Positions 44,202-50,980 of a stretch of 64,000 nt of DNA are shown in pieces (within the stretch, counting starts at the first letter, position 1; the number at the start of each line of letters is the position of its first letter). This DNA comes from Streptomyces tsukubensis (GTDB taxonomy: Bacteria > Actinomycetota > Actinomycetes > Streptomycetales > Streptomycetaceae). The stretch lies in the NCBI RefSeq assembly GCF_003932715.1, contig NZ_CP020700.1:4052501-4116500 (forward strand), written 5' to 3'. The translations under genes and the position numbers were made by a program. The notes beneath the pieces are model-generated. The model made no database searches, was not told the DNA's origin, and saw only the letters and a list, made by a program, of their open reading frames with translations.

Positions 44202-45386
44202 TCAGAACTGGATCTTGGCCATTCTGGCGAGCTTGGTGAGGCGGGGGTTGCTGCGCTTGTGCCTACTGATCAGAACGCGCAGCAGTTCCTGTGCCGTCGG
44301 GTGAACCTTGGCCAACTGCGGGCCCAGTTTCCACGCCTGCTCCAGATGCTCCAGAGCCTTGTCCCGATTCCCGAGGGCAAGTTCCGAGCGGGCGATGTTC
44401 ATATGGAGTGGACTGATTCGTGTGGCAGGCAGTGTTATCTTGCGCGAGTTCTTGGTGAGTTCGGCCAGAGTGGAGACGGCATCCTGATGCCGATTCAGGT
44501 CACCTGAGGTGGCAACGATGTGGACGGCCGTATTCTCGGGACCAAAGTGAATTCCATGGCGATTTGCTTCGTTATGGAACTCCTCGGCCAGGCTCCAAGC
44601 GCGTTGGATGTGCTGATCTGCTGTGTGCCGTTCCTTGGCCCGACCTGCGAGAGTGAGGCCCCGCAGATGCAGAATGCCAAGTGCGTAGGCTCGTTGTCGC
44701 CCGGTTGTGGAGGCCTCTACCTGTGTGATGGCCCGGTCGACCACGGACAGGCCGTCGCCGAATTCTCCGTGATTCAAATGCACTCCCGCTTCGTCGCGGG
44801 CTGCAATGGCCAGGCTTACGGGATCTGCTTGCAGGGCTGCGATCTTCTGTTTTGTGACTGCCAGATCGGCCAGAGTCATCCACCGGTGACGGGCGGCCAA
44901 CCAATACACCGCAGAGTATGCCTGGGAGACCATGGCCCATGATTCCGGGGTATTTACCGAATGAGCATGGGCTTGTGTCTTCGCTACAAGATCCGGCAGC
45001 CTTGCGAGTAGGTTCGACAAATCCCCATCACCTCGCAGGACCACCATGTCCCGCAGTGATAAAGACAGTTCTTCTGCGGAGACGGTCTGATCTCCTGGGA
45101 TGTCGAAGCGCCTGACTGCTGCGTAGAGAGATTTCAGTGATGTCTCGGCGTTCAATGGTACGGGGGCGGTCCCCAGGACTTCTTCCAGCGGAAGCCCCAG
45201 CGCCCGCGCAAGGGAAGCGGCCACCCCCTGCGTCAGGGTCCGCTGCCCCCGCTCTACCTTCCCGAGTTGGGACGTGGAGACCCCGGCTGCTGCTGCCAGC
45301 CGGTCCTGCCCCCATCCCTTTTCTTTCCTGAGCCTGGCGACATTCGCCCCCGGCCCGGGGACTCCCAGAATCGTTCCCACCGGCAC
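44202..45386 (-). CDS. XRE-family regulator with TPR-like region (paralogue of 7293-8474), TTA codon
   Basis: A 394-residue regulator with helix-turn-helix ANVARLRKEKGWGQDRLAAA and VSTSQLGKVERGQRTLT, then TPR-like helices. It shares many blocks with the 7293-8474 protein (for example AYSAVYWLAARHRWM, and the end RSNPRLTKLARM). GTG 45386 follows GAGGG at five bases; GTG 45380 aligns better with the paralogue's start. A TTA codon lies at 45060-45062. It is divergent from the NUDIX/radical SAM operon and is its most likely controller. Confidence 0.87.
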   Translation of the reverse strand: MPVGTILGVPGPGANVARLRKEKGWGQDRLAAAAGVSTSQLGKVERGQRTLTQGVAASLARALGLPLEEVLGTAPVPLNAETSLKSLYAAVRRFDIPGDQTVSAEELSLSLRDMVVLRGDGDLSNLLARLPDLVAKTQAHAHSVNTPESWAMVSQAYSAVYWLAARHRWMTLADLAVTKQKIAALQADPVSLAIAARDEAGVHLNHGEFGDGLSVVDRAITQVEASTTGRQRAYALGILHLRGLTLAGRAKERHTADQHIQRAWSLAEEFHNEANRHGIHFGPENTAVHIVATSGDLNRHQDAVSTLAELTKNSRKITLPATRISPLHMNIARSELALGNRDKALEHLEQAWKLGPQLAKVHPTAQELLRVLISRHKRSNPRLTKLARMAKIQF

Positions 45387-45445
45387 TCCATCCCTCGCAC
45401 CTGCGGACCCATGCTCACAAGGTACGACTACCCCCGCCCCCGGCC

Positions 45446-45465
45446 TGTGCACTTCTTGTGCACTT
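45446..45465. promoter_or_regulatory. Direct repeat of TGTGCACTT in divergent promoter region
   Basis: TGTGCACTT occurs at 45446-45454 and again at 45457-45465, eleven bases apart (about one helical turn), each with a GTGCAC palindrome. It lies between the XRE start (45386) and the NUDIX start (45591), with TTGACT (45485-45490) a possible -35 box downstream. A site for the neighbouring XRE regulator is plausible. Confidence 0.5.
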
Positions 45466-45590
45466 TCACTCCACCGATCGACCGTTGACTGGTTACTGAG
45501 AGCCAATGGTTCGTGGCGGAGGGTTCGGTGTCTGTGCCGGCCGACCGGGCGGGCCCGGCAGGGACAAAACGCACAGTCGCAGAGGTGCTG

Positions 45591-46073
45591 ATGAACTGGA
45601 CGTTCAAACGGGAACCGGACGATGACACTCGCATGCACTCGGCGTGCATCCCGGGAGCTCAGGCATCGCCGTCGATCGCCGTTGCCGTCATCGCTCGGCC
45701 CGTGGACGGGCGGATCGTGCTCGTACGCCGCCGCGTCCCCGAAGGAAAGCTCGTGTGGCAGTTCCCCGGAGGGAAGGTCGAGCCGGGGGAGACCCCCGAG
45801 GACGCGGCGGTCCGGGAGACACGGGAAGAAGTCGGACTCATGGTCTCCGGCCGAGCTCGCATCGGGGACCGTATCCACGACCAGACCGGCCGTCACATCG
45901 TCTACATCGCATGTGACGTCGTGTCCGCGGTCGCTGACGTCGCCGCACCCCGGGAGATCGCTGACACGGCATGGATCCCGCCCTCTCTTCTCGACACCTT
46001 CGCCCCCGGCGTCTACGAGCCGGTCCGGCAGTACCTCGGCATCACCGCCACCGCTGCAAAGGAGTCACCATGA
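45591..46073 (+). CDS. NUDIX hydrolase, first gene of radical SAM operon
   Basis: A 160-residue NUDIX protein. The box is complete: GGKVEPGETPEDAAVRETRE followed by EVGL (~62-85), preceded by SIAVAVIARPVDGRIVLVRR and LVWQFPGG as in MutT-like hydrolases that cleave nucleoside diphosphate-linked compounds. The start at MNWTFKREPD follows AGAGGTG; GTG 45513 is an alternative. Its stop overlaps the radical SAM start as ATGA, so both are made together. The usual house-cleaning role is possible, but the tight operon suggests a task in the same pathway. Confidence 0.88.
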   Translation: MNWTFKREPDDDTRMHSACIPGAQASPSIAVAVIARPVDGRIVLVRRRVPEGKLVWQFPGGKVEPGETPEDAAVRETREEVGLMVSGRARIGDRIHDQTGRHIVYIACDVVSAVADVAAPREIADTAWIPPSLLDTFAPGVYEPVRQYLGITATAAKESP

Positions 46074-46954
46074 CCGTGTTATCCGAACGTCCGCTCGCCG
46101 TCCACGGCATCCGGACGCTGGAGCTGGAGATCACCGGTAAGTGCCAACTCTCCTGTTCCCACTGCCTGTCGGAGTCCGGCCCCCAGGCGACGCACGGGGA
46201 GATGACACCCACCGACTGGCGGAATGTGATCACCGACGCTGCCGCACTCGGGATCCCGCGGGTCCAGCTCATCGGGGGTGAGCCGACTGTTCACCCGCAG
46301 TGGCGTGACTTCACGGGCCATGCCCTGGGCCTGGGGCTCGACGTCGAGGTGTATTCCAACCTCTTCCACGTTGCCCGGTCCTGGTGGGAAACATTCCAGC
46401 GGACCGGAGTCACCCTGGCGACCAGTTACTACAGCGACGACCCGGACGAGCACGACAGGATCACGGGCAAGCGCGGATCGTACCTCCGCACTCGGGTCAA
46501 CATCGAGGAAGCCCTGCGACGCAGGGTTCCGGTACGCGTCGGCATCGTCGCGGTACTGCCCGGTCAACGGGTGGACGAGGCGCGCACCGAGCTGGAGGCC
46601 ATGGGTGTGCGGCGTATCAACACGGACCGGGCCCGGGCCATCGGCCGCGCGATGCTCCCGGGGCAGTCGCCCGCGCTGGACGAAATGTGCGGAGGATGCA
46701 CCCGCGGGCGCGCTGCGGTCCTGCCGAACGGTGACCTCGTCGGCTGTGTACTCTCCCGCGACTTTCCTGCGGGCAACGTCCGGGAGCATCGGCTCCACGA
46801 GCTTCTCGTCGGCAGGGCGTGGGCCGAACTGTCGGCGAGCATTCCGCTGCGGCGCTCCGGCGGCAACCCTTGCAACCCTGACTGCAATCCGTCCAAAGAC
46901 GGGTCCGATTGCGCCCCTGCCGAGCAGGAAGCCTGTGACCCCGCTTTCGAATAG
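46070..46954 (+). CDS. Radical SAM/SPASM-like protein with TTA as fourth codon
   Basis: A 294-residue radical SAM enzyme: the 4Fe-4S motif is CQLSCSHC (Cys 25, 29, 32, spacing CxxxCxxC), and the GGEP block (VQLIGGEPTVHPQW) follows. The C-terminal part has Cys clusters in the SPASM style: MCGGCTRGR, PNGDLVGCVLS, then CNPDCNPSKDGSDC and a last Cys near residue 290. SPASM enzymes often modify ribosomal peptides. AAGGAG precedes the ATG. Codon 4 is TTA (46079-46081), so translation probably needs the bldA tRNA. Substrate unknown; the adjacent small proteins are candidates. Confidence 0.87.
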   Translation: MTVLSERPLAVHGIRTLELEITGKCQLSCSHCLSESGPQATHGEMTPTDWRNVITDAAALGIPRVQLIGGEPTVHPQWRDFTGHALGLGLDVEVYSNLFHVARSWWETFQRTGVTLATSYYSDDPDEHDRITGKRGSYLRTRVNIEEALRRRVPVRVGIVAVLPGQRVDEARTELEAMGVRRINTDRARAIGRAMLPGQSPALDEMCGGCTRGRAAVLPNGDLVGCVLSRDFPAGNVREHRLHELLVGRAWAELSASIPLRRSGGNPCNPDCNPSKDGSDCAPAEQEACDPAFE

Positions 46955-46965
46955 AAGGGCCCGGC

Positions 46966-48105
46966 ATGGAGTGGGAAACCAGGGCGGAAGCCCTCGCGGA
47001 CCGGGTGACCGACCCGGACTCGCGCTGGCTTGCGCCCGTAGCGAGGGTGCCCCGGCACCAATTGATCCCCCGCTGGTGGGAGCGCGACCGTGATGGGCGA
47101 TGGGCCCTGCGGATCGGCGCGGACGAGCCCGCCGTCTGGCTGGAGGCCGCCTACCGGGACCAGTCGTTGGTGACGAGGGTGGGCACCCTCCACGCGGACC
47201 ACGCCGAGCCGGGTGACCGAGCCGAAGGACGTCCCACGTCGTCGGCGACCATGCCGGGCCTCGTCGTGGCGATGCTGCGGTACGCCCGGCTCGGAGACGG
47301 ACTCGACCTTCTCGACCTCGGGACCGGGGCGGGCGGACTCGCAGCGTACGCCTGCACCCGAATCGGGGCACGGCACGTCACCAGCCTGGACGTGGACCCC
47401 TATCTCACCCGTGCGGCGGCGGAACGGCTCTCGGGACTCGGACTGAACCCCCGCTTCCTGACGCTGGACGCCACCAAGGACGTTCCGGGCTCGTACGACC
47501 GGATCATCGCCACGGTCGGCATGCCGCCGGGTCCCGGACTCCGGCCCCTGCTCGGAGCACTCCGTACGGGCGGACGGCTCGTCACCGCACTAGACCGCAT
47601 GGGCGTGATCATCACGGGGTGGAAGCGCGCTGATGGTGATGTGACGGGAGTTGTGGAACGGGCGCCCGCAGGCTTTATGTCGGCCCGATCGGGGTCCGAC
47701 TACGTATCAGGGCCCGGCCTGCTTGCGATAGCGGAAACGGCCGACGGCGAGACCGTCGGTGTCGGCCGGTATCCGGTGCTCGACCTCCCGAACACCTGGG
47801 AGCTGCGTTCCCTGCTCGAACTCGCCGTCCCCGGTACGGAAGCCGGCTTCCACGAACAGGGGCGGATCCGCACCGCCTGCCTGGCCCACCCGGACGGTTC
47901 CTGGGCTCGGGCGACAGCCGAGTGGACCGACCCGCCCACTGTCCACCAGAGCGGTCCCCGGCGGTTGTGGGACGTCCTCGAACGCATCAGGACCCGGCTG
48001 AACACCGAGGGCCGGTTGCCGCTGCTCGGAGCACGGGTTCGGATCACACCGGACGGCGTCTGCCATTTCTCCCGAGGCCGGTGGAAGGCAGTCATCGGGG
48101 CGTGA
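46966..48105 (+). CDS. PIMT-like SAM-dependent methyltransferase
   Basis: A 379-residue protein of the actinobacterial protein-L-isoaspartate methyltransferase-like group: head block VARVPRHQLIPRWWERD (~25-40), TMPGLVVAMLRYARLGDGLD, SAM motif LLDLGTGAGGLAAYA (~112-126), SLDVDPYLTRAAAERLS and DRIIATVGMPP. The C-terminal ~150 residues are extra compared with standard PIMT. In RiPP loci such enzymes methylate peptide acidic groups; that role here is an inference. It lies 11 bases after the radical SAM gene and ends at a strong terminator. Confidence 0.85.
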   Translation: MEWETRAEALADRVTDPDSRWLAPVARVPRHQLIPRWWERDRDGRWALRIGADEPAVWLEAAYRDQSLVTRVGTLHADHAEPGDRAEGRPTSSATMPGLVVAMLRYARLGDGLDLLDLGTGAGGLAAYACTRIGARHVTSLDVDPYLTRAAAERLSGLGLNPRFLTLDATKDVPGSYDRIIATVGMPPGPGLRPLLGALRTGGRLVTALDRMGVIITGWKRADGDVTGVVERAPAGFMSARSGSDYVSGPGLLAIAETADGETVGVGRYPVLDLPNTWELRSLLELAVPGTEAGFHEQGRIRTACLAHPDGSWARATAEWTDPPTVHQSGPRRLWDVLERIRTRLNTEGRLPLLGARVRITPDGVCHFSRGRWKAVIGA

Positions 48106-48109
48106 GGAC

Positions 48110-48148
48110 CCGGTTCGGCGAACGGCCCCCAACGGTTCGCCGAACCGG
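48110..48148 (+). terminator. 14-bp hairpin terminator after the methyltransferase gene
   Basis: CCGGTTCGGCGAAC (48110-48123) pairs perfectly with GTTCGCCGAACCGG (48135-48148); the loop is 11 bases. It begins four bases after the stop codon, so the NUDIX-radical SAM-methyltransferase mRNA probably ends here and the small-protein pair is transcribed separately. Confidence 0.82.
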
Positions 48149-48375
48149 CGTGGCACTCCCGACCGGAAAGCGCGGGCAAGGGCAGACGTGCCCTGTCCCG
48201 GGTCGACGGACTTAGGACTCCGCCCCGGTCCGCCCCCGTACACGGGTACGGCTTCCTCCCGAAGCGGTGAGGTGCCACATCCTGCCCCGCCGGTGCGCTG
48301 CCCCCGTGGCGCATGGGCGGGGTGCTCGACCTCTCGGTCCACCCCCGTACAGGCGGACCGCAGCAGTAAACGAAA

Positions 48376-48447
48376 GCGCCCCGAGAGACCGCGTAGGACC
48401 GGTCTGCCCGGGGCTCGCCGAGACAGCTAGCAGAGAGCTGAACCGAC
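48376..48447 (+). promoter_or_regulatory. Two-hairpin RNA leader upstream of small-protein pair, copy B
   Basis: Hairpin 1 pairs GCCCCG 48378-48383 with CGGGGC 48409-48414 and encloses AGACCG 48386-48391 paired with CGGTCT 48400-48405. Hairpin 2 pairs CAGCT 48424-48428 with AGCTG 48436-48440 and traps the GAGAG ribosome-binding site. Compared with copy A (12060-12132) the inner stem differs in sequence but still pairs, a compensatory change. Confidence 0.72.
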
Positions 48448-48756
48448 ATGCGAGACCTTATCGTCCAGGCGTTCTCATGGGCGCTGCACATGTTGCTTCC
48501 CGCCCGGGGCCGACACCGTGGCCCCAGCCGTTCCGCGGCCGCCTCCACCTACTCCATTCCTCCCTCGCCGTGGTCCCGTCCGTGGACCGGGCCGAGCTCG
48601 GACACCGCCCGCTCGATCTTCACGGCGGACGAAGCGCGGAGTCTGACCCAGGAACAGCGGGAGCGGTTCTACGCGACCGCATGGGCGGAACTCGGTTGCG
48701 ACTACCCGTACCTCGCCGAGGGCGTGCACCAGGTCCCTGCGGAGGTGCACGCATGA
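48448..48756 (+). CDS. Small hydrophobic-headed protein, first of a coupled pair (copy B)
   Basis: A 102-residue protein with an amphipathic or membrane-seeking head (RDLIVQAFSWALHMLLPARG), a Ser/Pro-rich linker, SPWSRPWTGP and a helical tail (FTADEARSLTQEQRERFYAT). It is a paralogue of the 12133-12372 product. The stop overlaps the next start as ATGA. Unlike copy A it has no TTA codon. Function unknown; membrane attachment through the head is an inference. Confidence 0.7.
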   Translation: MRDLIVQAFSWALHMLLPARGRHRGPSRSAAASTYSIPPSPWSRPWTGPSSDTARSIFTADEARSLTQEQRERFYATAWAELGCDYPYLAEGVHQVPAEVHA

Positions 48757-49031
48757 CCCGTGAGGCACTGCTTGGTACCTCCGAGCCGTTCATGCCACCG
48801 TGCGTCCACTGCGGACGCACCACCGCAGCACCTGTCGTGGTAGGGGAAATGGCGCGCACGAGCGGGCCGCCCATGGTCCAGTACGCATGCCCCGCAGACG
48901 CCGCGCGCTACGGCGCCGGGCCGTCTCCCGAGGACGAGATCGACCAGGTGCCATTCCTCGACGCCCCACCCGGACAGGGCGGCCCGGACACAGATGAGGG
49001 GCTGACCGGAAGCGCCGGGAGCCCCGCTTAG
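48753..49031 (+). CDS. Small cysteine-motif protein, second of a coupled pair (copy B)
   Basis: A 92-residue protein with PCVHCGRTT and TSGPPMVQYACPADA, matching the Cys pattern of the 12369-12593 product, then an acidic, Gly-rich tail. The CxxC plus later Cys may bind zinc or iron. It is coupled to the previous gene by ATGA overlap. No family is known to me. Being next to a radical SAM/methyltransferase operon, either small protein might be a substrate or carrier, but nothing proves it. Confidence 0.7.
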   Translation: MTREALLGTSEPFMPPCVHCGRTTAAPVVVGEMARTSGPPMVQYACPADAARYGAGPSPEDEIDQVPFLDAPPGQGGPDTDEGLTGSAGSPA

Positions 49032-49119
49032 TTGACTGCTCACCCTTTGCGCATGAATGATCACTGAGCGTTCGAGCTGACCGGCCCCTTCTTATGGGCC
49101 TCGACGACAGGGCACATCC

Positions 49120-50154
49120 ATGTCTTCAGCCATGCGCAGGACGACGAAATCCCCGGTGATGCGGCGGCTGGCTGCCGCAGCCGTCGCGCTGGGCGGCTGC
49201 CTGGCGCTCGCCGGTCCGGCAGGCAGTGCCGGTGCGGCGCCCGCCGAACCCGTACCGACCGTCTTCTTCGGCGATTCCTACACTGCCAACTTCGGTATCG
49301 CCCCCTACCAGGAGGGCGACAGGACCTTCTGCTTCCAGGCGAAGGAGAACTACCCCGCCGTCGCCACCCGCCGCCTCGCGGACAAGAGCATCACGCTCGA
49401 CGTCCAGGCGGACGTCTCCTGCGGCGCCGCCCTCGTCCAGAACTTCTGGCAGGAGCAGGAGCTGCTGCTGCCCGGGATGAAGGTCCCGCCGCAGCAGGAC
49501 GCGCTCAAGCAGGACACCGGGCTGGCCGTGGGCAGCATGGGCGGCAACACACTGGGCTTCAGCCGCATCCTGAAGCAGTGTTCGGCCGAGCTCCGGGAGC
49601 ACCCTCTGCTGCCGGGAGAGCCGGTGGACGGGGACCAGCCGGCCTCCACCTGCGGTGAGTTCTTCGAGACCGGTGACGGGAAGCAGTGGCTGGACGATCA
49701 GTTCGAGCACGTCACCGGGGATCTGGAGGAGCTGCTCGACCGCATCGGCTACTTCTCCCCCGACGCGAAGCGCGTCCTGGTCGGCTACCCGCGGCTTGTC
49801 CCTGCGGACACCGCCAAGTGTTCGACCGCGGCACCGGGTCAGACGAAGCTGCCGTTCGCCGATATCCCTCGGGACGCCCTGCCGGTCCTGGACCGGATCC
49901 AGAAGCGGCTGAACGACACCATGAAGAAGGCCGCCGCCGATATCGACGGCGGCGCCGACTTCGTCGACCTCTACGCCAACACCGGCGGCAACACCGCCTG
50001 CGACGGCGCCGACCGGGGCATCGGCGGCCTGCTGGAGGACTCCCAGCTCGATTTCGGCGCCAAGCTCCCCTGGTACGCGCACCCCAATGACAAGGGCCGC
50101 GACATCCAGGCCGCCCAGGTGGCCGACAAGGTCGAGCAGATCCTCAACCGGTAG
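49120..50154 (+). CDS. Secreted SGNH/GDSL-family hydrolase
   Basis: A 344-residue exported enzyme, paralogous to the one at the window start. A basic n-region and hydrophobic core (MRRLAAAAVALGGCLALAGP) form a signal peptide cut after the AGAAPA segment. Block I is VFFGDSYTANFG (catalytic Ser near residue 51), the GGN block is GSMGGNTLGF, and the C-terminal His block is WYAHPNDKGRD. Cys residues fit disulfides. It hydrolyses an unknown ester. A terminator follows. Confidence 0.87.
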   Translation: MSSAMRRTTKSPVMRRLAAAAVALGGCLALAGPAGSAGAAPAEPVPTVFFGDSYTANFGIAPYQEGDRTFCFQAKENYPAVATRRLADKSITLDVQADVSCGAALVQNFWQEQELLLPGMKVPPQQDALKQDTGLAVGSMGGNTLGFSRILKQCSAELREHPLLPGEPVDGDQPASTCGEFFETGDGKQWLDDQFEHVTGDLEELLDRIGYFSPDAKRVLVGYPRLVPADTAKCSTAAPGQTKLPFADIPRDALPVLDRIQKRLNDTMKKAAADIDGGADFVDLYANTGGNTACDGADRGIGGLLEDSQLDFGAKLPWYAHPNDKGRDIQAAQVADKVEQILNR

Positions 50155-50160
50155 AAGGGC

Positions 50161-50188
50161 ATACGGCCCCGGGTGCCCGGGGCCGTAT
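50161..50188. terminator. Hairpin between convergent hydrolase and FMN reductase genes
   Basis: ATACGGCCCCGGG (50161-50173) pairs perfectly over 13 bp with CCCGGGGCCGTAT (50176-50188), with only two bases between. It lies just after the stop at 50154 and before the stop at 50214 and can serve both genes. Confidence 0.83.
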
Positions 50189-50213
50189 CCGCCGTCCGTT
50201 GTCCGACCCCGGC

Positions 50214-50834
50214 TTACGTCAGCCGGAGCTCCGCCAGCGGCGACGCCGTGCCGTCGGCACCGGTGGCCCTGGCTTCCGCCGATGCGGTCATCGCCCGGGC
50301 CAGCTGGCCGCCCGCGCGGACGATCCGGTCCGGCAGGGTGTCCGTCAGCGGGTCGCCGCTGCCGCCCCAGTCCTCGGACGCCGCGTACACCCCGGTCGGC
50401 ACCGGCTCGGCGCGCAGATACGTGAACAGCGGGCGCATCGCGTGCTCCAGTACCAGCGAGTGGCGGGCCGTACCGCCGGTCGCGCCGATCAGGGTCGGCT
50501 TGCCGGTCAGCGCGCCCACGTCGATCAGATCGAAGAACGACTTGAACAGACCGCTGTACGAGGCGGAGAAGACCGGCGTCACCGCGATCAGCCCGTCGGC
50601 CTCCACCACCGCGGCCACGGCCTCTTCCAGCACGGGCGGCGGGAAACCGGTGACCAGGTTGTTCGCGATGGGGACGGCCAGCTCGCGCAGTTCGACGACC
50701 TGGACCTCCACCTCCGGTGCCCCGGCCGTCTCGGCCAGGGACCGGCGTACGGCCTCGGTCAGCCGGTCCGCGAGCAGCCTGGTCGACGACGGCACGCTCA
50801 GTCCGGCCGAGACGACCACCAGCCTCATGGTCAT
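50214..50834 (-). CDS. FMN reductase, CE1759-type partner of an LLM oxidoreductase
   Basis: A 206-residue flavodoxin-like NADPH:FMN reductase (LVVVSAGLSVPSSTRLLADR at the start, then LIAVTPVFSASYSGLFKSFF and LIGATGGTARHSLVLEHAMR). The build fits the CE1759 group, which always accompanies a CE1758-type luciferase-like monooxygenase, supplying it with reduced FMN. AAGGAGG lies eight bases before the ATG at 50834. The 146-base spacer to the upstream gene contains a run of imperfect repeats. Confidence 0.88.
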   Translation of the reverse strand: MTMRLVVVSAGLSVPSSTRLLADRLTEAVRRSLAETAGAPEVEVQVVELRELAVPIANNLVTGFPPPVLEEAVAAVVEADGLIAVTPVFSASYSGLFKSFFDLIDVGALTGKPTLIGATGGTARHSLVLEHAMRPLFTYLRAEPVPTGVYAASEDWGGSGDPLTDTLPDRIVRAGGQLARAMTASAEARATGADGTASPLAELRLT

Positions 50835-50847
50835 GTTCTTTCCTCCT

Positions 50848-50945
50848 TGCGTTCTCACTGCGCGTTCTCTGGTGTGCGCTTTCCCACCGCGCGTTCTGTC
50901 GCTGCGCGCTTTCCCGCTGTGCGTTTCCTACTGCGCTTCCGTACG
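50848..50945 (-). repeat. Run of imperfect 11-17-base repeats
   Basis: Units of the form TGCGC-GTTCT or TGCGC-TTTCCC (TGCGTTCTCAC, TGCGCGTTCTCTGGTG, TGCGCTTTCCCACC, GCGCGTTCTGTCGC, TGCGCGCTTTCCCGC, TGTGCGTTTCCTAC, TGCGCTTCCGTAC) follow each other about seven times in the spacer between the LLM and FMN-reductase genes. They could arise by slippage or form RNA structure. Confidence 0.6.
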
Positions 50946-50980
50946 GCGCGGGTCCGCGGTCCGGTGGGCGGACTCCGGGG

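Larger units (their letters stand above)
48106..48447. other. Spacer between methyltransferase and small-protein pair
   Basis: These 342 bases hold a terminator (48110-48148) and the two-hairpin leader (48376-48447). The stretch between them (about 48150-48375) must hold a promoter for the pair; no convincing gene or peptide precursor is seen. Confidence 0.5.

Noticed and set aside
48150..48375. RiPP precursor peptide between the methyltransferase and the small pair
   Set aside because: Short frames here show no leader-core pattern, Cys/Ser/Thr-rich core or ribosome-binding site.
44202..49031. Assignment of locus B to the FxSxx-COOH, FxLD or lanthipeptide systems
   Set aside because: No FxSxx or FxLD peptide, lanthionine synthetase or TOMM enzyme is encoded; only a general radical SAM plus PIMT-like resemblance exists.
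50848..50945. CRISPR array
   Set aside because: The units are short, unequal and lack unique spacers; no cas genes are near.
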